A stretch of 14,503 nucleotides of DNA, from positions 1 through 14,503 of the forward strand of contig USCC01000053.1 of assembly GCA_900553035.1 (NCBI GenBank). Direction: 5' to 3'. The first letter of the stretch is position 1. Every line of letters begins with the position of its first letter. The position numbers and the translations under genes were made by a program. The notes under the pieces were generated by a model. It saw only the letters and a program-made list of their open reading frames with translations, did no database searches and was not told the DNA's origin. Of the stretch, positions 1 through 6,981 are shown piece after piece. The stretch is from an uncultured Rhodospirillaceae bacterium (GTDB lineage: Bacteria > Pseudomonadota > Alphaproteobacteria > CAAGCB01 > CAG-977).

Positions 1-2
1 CC

Positions 3-683
3 AAGTGTGATCCGTGTCCTTCGGGGACGCAGTGTACGTGTCCGAGTGGGCAGGTCGCGGACGGTTCAGGCGGATGCAAAAACGCTGATCCGTGCGCGGG
101 TGTCTCATGCCCTGCGGGACAGCAGTGTTCGGGCGGTTCATGCGTGGCGATTTCCGGATGGTGCGGGTCGGACAGCGGATGTTCAGGGGCTCAGAAATGC
201 ACGAACAACAAGTGCGTCGCGGTCTCCTGCGGAACGTGCCAGACGGCTAGCAATCACACCTGTGTCGCCGTATCCGGATGCTGTACAAGTGACAGCGGAT
301 GTTCAGGGTCTCAGAAATGCACGAACAACAAGTGCGTCGCGGTCTCCTGCGGGACGTGCCAGACGGCTAGCAATCACACCTGTGTCGCCGTATCCGGATG
401 CTGCAAGTCGAATTCCGACTGTCCGGGAACACAACAATGTTCCGCGAACAAGTGTGTCAATGTGCCCTGCACCTGCAACGATCCCGACTATTTCAATTGC
501 AAAGTCGAAAATCACAAGGCCGTTTGTACCTGCAAAAGCAGCACTTGTTATTACGACGGCTACTGCTGGCAGGAAGGGCAGAGATGCCTTTACTGCGGCG
601 CGGCGGGCAGCGGCGTGACGTCCGCGGGGAAATGTATCGATTTCCGTAATGGAAGCACCTTTGATCCTCTTCCCCATTATTAA
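3..683 (+). CDS. Cysteine-rich repeat protein, 3' part (5' end outside window)
   Basis: The frame is open from the first bases of the window to a TAA at 681-683, so this is the last 226 residues of a longer protein. An internal GTG at 144 is in frame but sits in the middle of the repeat pattern and is not a believable start. About 39 of 226 residues are cysteine. Blocks of the type C-x5-C-x5-C-x4-C recur (for example GCSGSQKCTNNKC), resembling the Cys spacing of Dickkopf-N-like or other small disulfide-knot modules. Two 40-residue units (171-290 and 291-410) are nearly identical, and a diverged third follows. The last ~70 residues have a different Cys pattern and more aromatics. Such a protein is presumably exported and disulfide-bonded, but the signal peptide would lie outside the window. 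I do not recognise a specific function; adhesin or surface protein is a guess. Confidence 0.8.
   Translation, partial: KCDPCPSGTQCTCPSGQVADGSGGCKNADPCAGVSCPAGQQCSGGSCVAISGWCGSDSGCSGAQKCTNNKCVAVSCGTCQTASNHTCVAVSGCCTSDSGCSGSQKCTNNKCVAVSCGTCQTASNHTCVAVSGCCKSNSDCPGTQQCSANKCVNVPCTCNDPDYFNCKVENHKAVCTCKSSTCYYDGYCWQEGQRCLYCGAAGSGVTSAGKCIDFRNGSTFDPLPHY
171..410 (+). repeat. Tandem 120-bp coding repeat, two near-identical units
   Basis: Units 171-290 and 291-410 have a period of exactly 120 bp (40 codons). Between 171-283 and 291-403 I count only two differences in 113 bases (positions 189/309 and 233/353). The reading frame is kept. Near-identity at the DNA level, not just the protein level, points to a recent duplication or to gene conversion inside the cysteine-rich gene. 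A third, diverged unit begins near 397. Confidence 0.9.
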
Positions 684-692
684 TTTCAGGGC

Positions 693-724
693 AAAGGCAC
701 CGGATTCGTCGGGTGCCTTTCCTT
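693..724 (+). terminator. Probable intrinsic terminator after the Cys-rich gene
   Basis: A perfect 9-bp stem, AAAGGCACC (693-701) with GGTGCCTTT (712-720), and a 10-base loop start 10 bases after the stop codon. The tail is pyrimidine-rich (CTTTCCTTT) rather than a clean U-run, so efficiency may be moderate. Confidence 0.65.
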
Positions 725-878
725 TGCGAATCGGAGTTCGAATCGTCTTTTTTCAGGTATCACAGCCCTGTTTTTTGCGTTTTTTTTAAATTTTTTCTAT
801 TTTTATTTTACGTATTTTTTAAACGACAGTCCATTTTACCTGTTTTTATGCCTTAGTAAGTAAATCTTCCGTACTTGT

Positions 879-908
879 TTGTTTGTCCATTTTTTGAAAA
901 GATATTTT
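879..908 (+). promoter_or_regulatory. Candidate sigma-70-type promoter for the 937 gene
   Basis: The spacer from 725 to 936 is strongly AT-rich, with long T tracts at 770-820. TTGTTT (879-884) and ATATTT (902-907) are spaced by 17 bases, with the adjacent TATTTT at 903-908 giving 18. Both hexamers are imperfect and the region has many alternatives. The position just ahead of the ribosome binding site makes it plausible. I chose it by eye only. Confidence 0.3.
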
Positions 909-936
909 CACACATTAAATTAAGGAGCAAAAAACA

Positions 937-1893
937 ATGGCGGATAAAAACAGTTTGGGCCCGGCTTACAAAGCCTGGGACGTTAAGGATAAAGAAGAAA
1001 AGCCGTATAAGGACGCCGTTAACGTTCTTTCCGGCGATGAAAACAAAAGCCGTACGACGGATATTGAAACGTATGAGGTAACCGACGAAGAAATTGCTGC
1101 AAAAAAAGCGAAAAAGCCGGAAAAGGATTTCTTTGCAAGAGCCCCTTATGAAGCCTGGGACATAAAAGAAGAAAGTGAAAACCCGTACAAACATGCGGTT
1201 AATATCATGTCCGGCGACAACAGCAAAGGACGCTCTGAAGGAAAACGCATCACCGATACGACACTCTCCGAAGGGGCTTATGAAGCCGAGCTGACATGGC
1301 GTCTGACGGATGGAGCGGAGCGCGTTGCCGAAGCGAATGCGAAAGCCGGCAAAGAAAAAAAGGATGAAAAATCCGACGCGAATTTCTTTTCCAGACCCGC
1401 TTACGAAGCATGGGCGCCCAAAGAAGAAGAGCCGAAAAGCGAGAAAAAAGCCGCCATTGAAGCCAACAAAGAGCAGTACAAAAAAGATGCCGCCCTTTTG
1501 AAGGAAATGGAAGAGAACGAAAAGAAAGATAAATCCGGGAAGATCTTCTGGCGCGAAGGCAGACCCGAGTATCCCGACCAGCTGGGTGATTTCAGACGCT
1601 CCAATATCATGGAAGGGCCTTGGAATGCACAGACGGAAAAGACCTTTCTGTCGGCGGACTTTGCCGCAAGGCTCAATCCCAAAACGCAGGCGATGTACAA
1701 CCGTTACTTCAAAGCCAAGGAAGACCCGAAAGGTCTGGATTCCGATCCGACCCTCAAAAAGTGGGTTGAATACGGTGATAAAAAGGCGGATATGATCAGA
1801 GAACAGAATGCCCGGGAAGTCCGGAATGCGCCTAAGAAAGGCTACTCGGATCAGGCGCACATGATGCATCTGAACGGCCAGCGCGGCCGCTGA
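937..1893 (+). CDS. Unrecognised highly charged repeat protein
   Basis: A 318-residue protein starting at ATG 937 with AAGGAG at 922-927 (9-base spacing), which fixes the start. It is rich in Lys, Glu, Asp and Ala, with no signal peptide or membrane segment, so it is likely cytoplasmic. A motif recurs: GPAYKAWD (residues 8-15), APYEAWD (69-75) and RPAYEAWA (153-160). The first two copies continue into matching blocks containing PYK-AVN and SGD (23-34 and 83-94), exactly 60 residues apart. The linkers are KKAKK/EEKK-rich and may be coiled or disordered. The C-terminal third (about 200-318) is less repetitive, with more Trp, Tyr, Phe and Asn. The gene stands alone between a candidate promoter and a strong terminator. 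I do not recognise the family and assign no function. The long open frame on the opposite strand (to 2430) is taken to be a shadow. Confidence 0.8.
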   Translation: MADKNSLGPAYKAWDVKDKEEKPYKDAVNVLSGDENKSRTTDIETYEVTDEEIAAKKAKKPEKDFFARAPYEAWDIKEESENPYKHAVNIMSGDNSKGRSEGKRITDTTLSEGAYEAELTWRLTDGAERVAEANAKAGKEKKDEKSDANFFSRPAYEAWAPKEEEPKSEKKAAIEANKEQYKKDAALLKEMEENEKKDKSGKIFWREGRPEYPDQLGDFRRSNIMEGPWNAQTEKTFLSADFAARLNPKTQAMYNRYFKAKEDPKGLDSDPTLKKWVEYGDKKADMIREQNAREVRNAPKKGYSDQAHMMHLNGQRGR

Positions 1894-1910
1894 ATCTTCG
1901 GCCTGAACAG

Positions 1911-1941
1911 AAAACCCTCCGGCATACCGGAGGGTTTTTTT
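1911..1941 (+). terminator. Strong intrinsic terminator after the 937 gene
   Basis: An 11-bp perfect stem, AAACCCTCCGG (1912-1922) with CCGGAGGGTTT (1927-1937), closes a 4-base CATA loop. It runs straight into Ts up to 1941, 18 bases after the TGA stop. This is a textbook Rho-independent terminator for the + strand gene. Confidence 0.95.
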
Positions 1942-2282
1942 GCCGCCTTTTCCAAACGTCTCCGCCCTTTGTACATTGGTGAAACGCCTCCAATTCCCGC
2001 ATCCGGAATCGTAGCTGGCCCGGACACCGAATGCCGACCGCCGTCGCCGGAACGCCATAAAACGCCGCGCTGACGGAACACTGGCGGTTCCGCTGTCATA
2101 AAACGCCCGGGGGGCCGCCTTTTCCAAACGTCTCCGCCCTTTATGCATTGATGAAACGCCTCCAATTCCCGCATCCGGAATCGTAACTGGCCCGGACACC
2201 GAATGCCAACCGCCGTCGCCGGAACGCCATAAAACGCCGTGTTGACGGAACACTGGCGGTTCCGCTGTCATAAAACGCCCGG
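1942..2282. repeat. Tandem duplicated 169-bp intergenic repeat
   Basis: Copy 1 spans 1942-2110 and copy 2 spans 2114-2282, with a period of 172 bp. I count about seven substitutions and no gap in 169 bases. Each copy contains CATAAAACGCC twice, 41 bases apart (2056-2066 and 2097-2107; 2228-2238 and 2269-2279). Between these lies an inverted repeat, CGGAAC-N7-GTTCCG. Copy 1 begins directly after the terminator T-run of the 937 gene. The - strand is open through both copies in more than one frame, but no frame has a ribosome binding site, family resemblance or sensible composition, so I treat the element as non-coding. It may belong to a dispersed intergenic repeat family of this genome, which this window alone cannot show. 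Confidence 0.85.
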
Positions 2283-2488
2283 AAACAGCTTGGATTTTGG
2301 CGTCCCTGCCCTTTCCACCCCCCTGAAAAGGTTTTTCCCATCTCAGGCTCCGCGCGGTTCTCTGCCGCGAAACAGGGCCGTACCTGCGGAGCCTCTTTGC
2401 AGGAATCCGGGCAGTCTCTGACTCTTCCATCCTTTTTCAAAGCATCTTTTTCATACGTCCTTCCACAGCCGTTTTCACGGAAACAGCA
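2283..2488. other. Spacer without recognised gene; possible branched hairpin
   Basis: Together with the repeat just upstream this makes a 596-bp gap between the 937 gene and recA with no convincing gene. Within it, AGGCTCCGC (2345-2353) pairs perfectly with GCGGAGCCT (2386-2394). The enclosed bases contain two small stems, GCGG/CCGC (2354-2357 with 2365-2368) and CAGG/CCTG (2373-2376 with 2383-2386, sharing one base with the outer stem). This could fold as a three-way junction in either strand's transcript. It has no U-tract on either side, so it does not look like a terminator. No tRNA or known RNA family was recognised. Confidence 0.35.
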
Positions 2489-2520
2489 CAAAAAAATCCC
2501 CTCGGAATGAGGGGATTTTT
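2489..2520 (-). terminator. Intrinsic terminator of recA
   Basis: A 12-bp perfect stem, AAAAATCCCCTC (2492-2503) with GAGGGGATTTTT (2509-2520), and a 5-base loop lie 17 bases beyond the recA stop. In the - strand transcript the GC stem is followed by a run of seven Us. The symmetry means it could also stop transcripts on +. Confidence 0.92.
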
Positions 2521-2537
2521 CAATGACCTGAAATGGC

Positions 2538-3641
2538 TCAGGCTCCTTTTTCAATCTTTTCAGCTTTGACCGGCTCCGTGCCTTCCGCTTCTTCCTCACC
2601 TGTAATCATCTGGTGGGAAAGCAAACCGGCGTTGGAACGAATCTGCTGTTCAATTTCATTGGAGATTTTCGGATTTTCCTTCAGGAAGGTGCGCACATTC
2701 TCGCGTCCCTGCCCCAACCGCTGGCCTTTGTACGAAAACCACGCGCCCGATTTTTCAATCAGGTTGGCCTTTACTCCCAGATCAATCAGTTCCCCGGTCT
2801 TTGAAATGCCTTCGCCGTAAATGATGTCGAACTCAACCGTTTTGAACGGAGGAGCCACCTTGTTTTTGACAATCTTGACCGTCGTGTTGTTGCCGATCGT
2901 TTCATCCTTGTCCTTAATCTGTGCCCCGCGGCGGATTTCCATACGGACAGAGGCATAAAACTTCAGCGCATTGCCGCCCGTTGTCGTTTCCGGATTGCCG
3001 AACATGACGCCGATTTTCATACGAAGCTGGTTGATGAAAATAATCAGCGTGTTGGAACGCGCAACCGACGCCGTCAGCTTGCGGAGAGCCTGGCTCATCA
3101 GACGAGCCTGCAGGCCAACGTGAGAATCACCCATTTCACCCTCCAGCTCGGCCTTGGGCACCAAGGCCGCAACAGAGTCGATCACCAGAACGTCAATCGC
3201 ACCCGAACGGACAAGCGTGTCGGCAATTTCCAAAGCCTGTTCCCCGGTATCGGGCTGTGAAATCAGCAGGTTGTCCAGATTGACGCCTAATTTCGCCGCA
3301 TACGCCGGATCCATGGCATGTTCCGCATCGATATAGGCGCAATTTCCGTTCTGCTTCTGCGCCTGTGCAACGACATGCAGAGCCAGCGTCGTTTTACCCG
3401 AGCTTTCCGGCCCGTATACCTCAATGACGCGCCCGCGGGGCAGCCCGCCGATTCCCAAAGCAATGTCCAGTCCCAGGGATCCCGTCGAAATCGCCGGAAT
3501 TTCCACCGCGTTTTCCTGCTGTCCCAAACGCATGATCGAGCCCTTGCCGAACGCGCGTTCAATCTGGCTGAGGGCGGCGCTTAAAGCTTTTTCCTTGTCC
3601 ATCGTATCCTTATCCACTAAATGCAAAACAGTTTGATCCAT
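2538..3641 (-). CDS. recA: RecA recombinase
   Basis: A 367-residue DNA-dependent ATPase that pairs homologous strands in recombinational repair and triggers LexA self-cleavage in the SOS response. Visible motifs are the Walker A GPESSGKT (77-84), the Walker B VLVID (151-155), the loop 1 region EGEMGDSHVGLQAR (167-180) and the loop 2 region starting FINQLRMKIG (202-211). The C-terminal tail is acidic and Lys/Glu-rich, as usual. The start at 3641 gives the short extra N-terminus (MDQTVLHLVDKDT) typical of Rhodospirillales-like RecA; a second Met at residue 14 is possible. AGG-rich sequence precedes the ATG. The gene lies 105 bp after cysQ with no obvious terminator between, so some read-through is possible, but the spacer carries a promoter-like sequence and an inverted repeat. 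A strong terminator ends the gene. Nothing is missing. Confidence 0.98.
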   Translation of the reverse strand: MDQTVLHLVDKDTMDKEKALSAALSQIERAFGKGSIMRLGQQENAVEIPAISTGSLGLDIALGIGGLPRGRVIEVYGPESSGKTTLALHVVAQAQKQNGNCAYIDAEHAMDPAYAAKLGVNLDNLLISQPDTGEQALEIADTLVRSGAIDVLVIDSVAALVPKAELEGEMGDSHVGLQARLMSQALRKLTASVARSNTLIIFINQLRMKIGVMFGNPETTTGGNALKFYASVRMEIRRGAQIKDKDETIGNNTTVKIVKNKVAPPFKTVEFDIIYGEGISKTGELIDLGVKANLIEKSGAWFSYKGQRLGQGRENVRTFLKENPKISNEIEQQIRSNAGLLSHQMITGEEEAEGTEPVKAEKIEKGA

Positions 3642-3689
3642 TTCCTGCCTCTCTTATCCCACAAAAACGTTCGGGGAGCAACACAGTAA

Positions 3690-3717
3690 AATGTACCATA
3701 TTTGTTCTCATATTCAA
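3690..3717 (-). promoter_or_regulatory. Candidate recA promoter
   Basis: On the - strand, TTGAAT (3717-3712) and TACATT (3695-3690) are separated by 16 bases, about 50 bases before the recA ATG. The hexamers match the sigma-70 consensus only partly (the -10 at 4 of 6). One arm of the inverted repeat at 3701-3733 falls between them, where a repressor would block transcription. Confidence 0.45.
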
Positions 3718-3733
3718 GAAAAAAGAGAACAAA
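3701..3733. promoter_or_regulatory. Inverted repeat upstream of recA, candidate SOS operator
   Basis: Perfect 9-bp arms TTTGTTCTC (3701-3709) and GAGAACAAA (3725-3733) are separated by 15 bases. It overlaps the candidate recA promoter. The usual alphaproteobacterial LexA box is the direct repeat GTTC-N7-GTTC, and I could not find that form here. The GTTC/GAAC half-sites are of the right kind, so a variant LexA site is possible but unproven. The stem is too AT-rich to be a convincing cysQ terminator. Confidence 0.45.
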
Positions 3734-3746
3734 ATAAAAACATTTT

Positions 3747-4529
3747 TTATCCCTTTAAGGCGGCCGGGTCTCCGAAAGCCAGAATATAAGGATTTTCAAG
3801 GCTCGGCTTCCGGTAGCTCAGCGGGCGCCCCTCTTCATCCGTGATTATTCCGCCGGACGCTTTCAGTATGGCGTGAGCCGCCGCCGTATCCCATTCGTGT
3901 GTCCGGTGCGTACACGGGTACAGATCGCCGTTCCCCGCCGCAATGTCGCAGAATTTCAGAGAACTTCCCCGGCGGCGAAATTCCGAGACAACACGCCGGC
4001 CGACCAAACGCTCGGCCTCTTCCGGCCGGTAGTGGGAACGGCTGATCAGCACCGTATACCCTTCCGCAGGAACGCGGCGGGTTTTCAGAAGCGTCGTCCG
4101 CCCCTCCCGGATTTGAAACGCCTGATTCGGGCTCTGCGTGAAATACAGCTCGTCAATCGCCGGAGCGTATACAACCCCGAACACCGGCATGTTCCCGTCA
4201 ATCAGGCCGATATTGACCGTGAACTCGCCGTTTTTTTTGACAAATTCCTCCGTCCCGTCAATCGGGTCAACCAGCCAGAAGTACCGGCCGTCCAGAACGG
4301 GCATTTCTCCTTCGGCGACATGTTCCTCGCCGACGGCCGGAATGTCCGGCGTCAAAGCCTTCAGCCCCGTAAAAATCACTTTTTCCGCGCTCACGTCCGC
4401 TTCCGTCACCGGGGAAGCGTCCGCTTTACGGTATACGGCGAAATCCTGCCGGTATACCTTCATCGCCGTTTCGCCCGCCACTTTGGCCAATGCAATGATT
4501 TCTTCGACCAGAAAAGGATATCTATCCAT
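3747..4529 (-). CDS. cysQ: CysQ-type 3'(2'),5'-bisphosphate nucleotidase
   Basis: A 260-residue protein of the inositol-monophosphatase-like fold. CysQ enzymes hydrolyse 3'-phosphoadenosine 5'-phosphate (PAP) to AMP and phosphate, clearing a by-product of sulfate assimilation, with Mg2+ as cofactor. Seen in the sequence are GEEHV (67-71) with a metal-binding Glu, the signature DPIDGTEEF (88-96) whose Asp88 and Asp91 bind metal, and WDTAAAHAIL (213-222) with the third metal Asp214. The length fits the family. The ATG at 4527-4529 overlaps the cckA stop by 8 bases and is preceded by a G-rich stretch within the cckA end, so translation is probably coupled. A broader inositol-phosphatase activity cannot be excluded, but TEEF and the overall sequence favour CysQ. 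Its place after cckA looks like operon convenience rather than a shared pathway. Confidence 0.93.
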   Translation of the reverse strand: MDRYPFLVEEIIALAKVAGETAMKVYRQDFAVYRKADASPVTEADVSAEKVIFTGLKALTPDIPAVGEEHVAEGEMPVLDGRYFWLVDPIDGTEEFVKKNGEFTVNIGLIDGNMPVFGVVYAPAIDELYFTQSPNQAFQIREGRTTLLKTRRVPAEGYTVLISRSHYRPEEAERLVGRRVVSEFRRRGSSLKFCDIAAGNGDLYPCTHRTHEWDTAAAHAILKASGGIITDEEGRPLSYRKPSLENPYILAFGDPAALKG

Positions 4530-6978
4530 TTTTGCCCCCCAGAATGAATTTGATTTTTTCGCCCAGCTCCCGCAGGCTGAACGGTTTCGGCAGGAAGTGA
4601 AAATCCGGCATGTCCTGTATTTCGCCGCGAGCGGCTTCCTCGGAAAAGCCCGAAATCAGCAGGACTTTGGTTCCGGGCCGCTTCGCGCGCACCTCGGACG
4701 CCAGAGTCACGCCATCCATGCCGGGCATGATCATATCCGTCACCAGAACGTCGAAAGCTGTCCCTTCGGCAACGCGTTCCAAAGCTTCTTCGGCGCAGGT
4801 GCAGTCAATGACCGTGTAGCCTTTCCCCTTCAGCGCCCGTTTTGTCACCGCGCGCACGCCGTCTTCGTCCTCGACCAGAAGAACCGTTTCGGAACCGGTT
4901 AAATCCTCGGATGGCGGCAAAGGCGGCGGCAGTTCAGGCTTGGCCGCCATGAAATCAAATGTCAGCTGGTCTCCGGTTTTCGGAACATTCGGCTTCACGC
5001 GAACGAACTGGCGGACGACTTCGGCATCGCAGGCCGGCAGGGGACGGGCGTCCTTCACCCGGCCGTTTTCGCGGGCAGCTTCCTCGGTCAGGCGGCGAAC
5101 CTCTTCGGGCGTATGGCGGGGCAGATAAATGCTGAACGTCGTCCCGGCGCCGGGCGTGCTCTGCACCCGGATATAGCCTCCGACCTGACGGATGTTGCCG
5201 TATACCATGGCCAGCCCAAGCCCCGTTCCGGAATCGCTCCCGCCGCTTTTGGTCGAAAAGAACGGCTCGAAAATCCGCTGCAGGACATCTTCGGGAATCC
5301 CCGTTCCCGTATCCGAAACGTCAATGACGACGTATTCGCCGGGAATAATGTCCTCTGCCCCGACATGGGGGGCGGACGTTACCTTTTCCGCCCGCGTCCG
5401 GATCGTGAAAGTCCCCCCGTCGGGCATCGCGTCGCGCGCGTTCACGGCCAGATTGACCATAACCTGGTCAAACTGCGTCTTGTCCACACGCACAAAGCCC
5501 AGATTGCGGCCGTGCTCCACCTGTACCGTCACTTTCGTTCCCAGAAGCCGTACCAAAATGTATTTCAGTTCGGCAAAAATCTCGGTCACGTCCAGATACA
5601 TCGGCTTCAGGCGCTGTTTACGGGAATAGGACAGCAATTGCCCGACAAGGCTGGCCGCGCGCATGGCGCTGTAATGCACATTCATCAGCTCGTTAAAGTC
5701 GGGACTGGCCGGCGGATGCGTCTGCAGCAACAGATCCGTCGACCCCAGAATGGCCGTCAGCAGATTGTTGAAGTCATGCGCGATCCCTCCGGCAAGCTGG
5801 CCGATGGCCTGCATTTTCTGAGCCTGCGAGAACTGCATTTCCAGATTGCGCCGTTCGGTATTGTCAATGAAATGGGCAACAACGCCCGCAATGTCCGGCT
5901 GGCCGTCCGTCCCTTCCGCCATCATCGGCGTGACGAAAACCCCGGCAACCTTTTCGCGCACGGTTTTCAGTTTCACCTCGCTTTGAGCCCGGGGAATAAA
6001 GCCCATCTTGACCTTGGCGATTTTGTTTTCCAACTCGGCCCAGTCCTCGGCGTCGAAATATTCCTCCAGAGGCGCGCCGACAGCCTCTTCGCGTTTACGG
6101 CCCATCATCTGAAGAAACGCACCGTTCGCCTCTGTCACAATGTTTTCCATATCGATAAAGGCAATACCGACCGGGGCTTCCTCAAACAGCCATGAAAAGC
6201 CCAGGCGGGCTTCGTTGGCGGACTGTTCGCGCTCTGCCTGGGAAGCGACTTCGCGCACAACGGCGGCTCGGAGCATCGTTTCGCCGTTTTCGTCATATAC
6301 CGCATGACTGACAAACGCCGTAAACATTGTTCCGAAACGCGTCCGGAACGTCAGCTCGCCATGCCACAGGCCGTCCAGCTCGGGCATATGCGTCCCGGCC
6401 AGAATGTCGGAAAGGCGCTTTCCCTTCACTTCACGGGGATTGGTATAGCCCAGCCATTCACATAAACGCTGGTTGATGAAATGGATGACGCCGCCCGCGT
6501 CAATCTGATAAAGGCCGATCGGGAGTACGTCAAGAAATTCGCCCAGCTCGTGCATTTCCTGACGGATGACTTCGTCCAGAGCGCGGCGCGCCGTAATGTC
6601 GGCCACGCGCCAAAGCGTTCCCACGCCGATCTGACGGATGCTGACGCGGAACCATTCGCAGGAATCCGAACCGGCCTCTGCGGGATGCAGAGCCAGTTCC
6701 ACGGATGTTTCCGCCTTGTTACGCACGGCCGCTTCAAACTTTGCCAGCGCCAGACGGTTGCCTTCCTCGTCAACGGCGCGCTCTGTCACGGCCTGCGCCA
6801 GCGGAGAAGAACCGAAAAAGCGTCGGCCGGCGGCGTTCATATACGTGACGCTTCCGTCCGGGGCGCACAGAACGCACGCGTCCCCCAGGCTTTCCATCAA
6901 AGCCGCGACGGTTTCCCAGTCTTTGGCAAAGGCGCCCAGTCCCAGACACGATGCGATTTTTTTCCCCAGTGACGGCAC
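4522..6978 (-). CDS. cckA: CckA-like hybrid sensor histidine kinase
   Basis: An 818-residue kinase/phosphatase which in model alphaproteobacteria passes phosphate through ChpT to CtrA and CpdR to control cell division and flagellar genes. There are three PAS-like regions (about 21-125, 146-245, 260-378). A HisKA domain follows with phospho-acceptor His401 in HDFNN. The ATPase domain has an N box (NLAVNARDAM, Asn513), G1 (DVSDTGTG, 553-560), F box (FEPFFSTK, 570-577) and G2 (GTGLGL, 584-589). A Pro-rich linker (682-689) leads to a receiver domain with Asp748, Ser776 and Lys798. No membrane helix is visible at the N-terminus, whereas Caulobacter CckA has two. The start is a GTG at 6978. A TAA two codons upstream in the same frame rules out a longer form, and AGGAGGAA at 6988-6995 gives 9-base spacing. 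The flhB stop is 3 bases away, so it is probably co-transcribed with the flagellar genes. Confidence 0.95.
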   Translation of the reverse strand: MPSLGKKIASCLGLGAFAKDWETVAALMESLGDACVLCAPDGSVTYMNAAGRRFFGSSPLAQAVTERAVDEEGNRLALAKFEAAVRNKAETSVELALHPAEAGSDSCEWFRVSIRQIGVGTLWRVADITARRALDEVIRQEMHELGEFLDVLPIGLYQIDAGGVIHFINQRLCEWLGYTNPREVKGKRLSDILAGTHMPELDGLWHGELTFRTRFGTMFTAFVSHAVYDENGETMLRAAVVREVASQAEREQSANEARLGFSWLFEEAPVGIAFIDMENIVTEANGAFLQMMGRKREEAVGAPLEEYFDAEDWAELENKIAKVKMGFIPRAQSEVKLKTVREKVAGVFVTPMMAEGTDGQPDIAGVVAHFIDNTERRNLEMQFSQAQKMQAIGQLAGGIAHDFNNLLTAILGSTDLLLQTHPPASPDFNELMNVHYSAMRAASLVGQLLSYSRKQRLKPMYLDVTEIFAELKYILVRLLGTKVTVQVEHGRNLGFVRVDKTQFDQVMVNLAVNARDAMPDGGTFTIRTRAEKVTSAPHVGAEDIIPGEYVVIDVSDTGTGIPEDVLQRIFEPFFSTKSGGSDSGTGLGLAMVYGNIRQVGGYIRVQSTPGAGTTFSIYLPRHTPEEVRRLTEEAARENGRVKDARPLPACDAEVVRQFVRVKPNVPKTGDQLTFDFMAAKPELPPPLPPSEDLTGSETVLLVEDEDGVRAVTKRALKGKGYTVIDCTCAEEALERVAEGTAFDVLVTDMIMPGMDGVTLASEVRAKRPGTKVLLISGFSEEAARGEIQDMPDFHFLPKPFSLRELGEKIKFILGGKNG

Positions 6979-6981
6979 GTT

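Noticed and set aside
1942..2282. CRISPR-like or satellite array
   Set aside because: There are only two long units with no short repeat/unique spacer alternation and no cas genes nearby.
853..2430. A 525-codon open frame on - that covers the 937 gene and the tandem repeat
   Set aside because: It lies antisense to a gene with a good start, ribosome binding site and terminator, crosses that terminator, is Phe/Arg-rich in the manner of a shadow of a Lys/Glu-rich gene, and has no recognisable domain.
2141..2599. A 152-codon open frame on - overlapping the recA end and the repeat
   Set aside because: It overlaps the recA 3' end in another frame, crosses the recA terminator, and its second half is simply the repeat translated.
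3701..3733. Canonical alphaproteobacterial LexA box (GTTC-N7-GTTC)
   Set aside because: Seven bases after each GTTC there is no second GTTC on either strand; only an inverted repeat with a 15-base spacer is present, so it was recorded as a candidate operator instead.
5113..6195. A 360-codon open frame on + within cckA
   Set aside because: It is antisense to the conserved kinase core; His/Arg/Gln-rich composition is typical of a shadow frame, and no ribosome binding site was seen.
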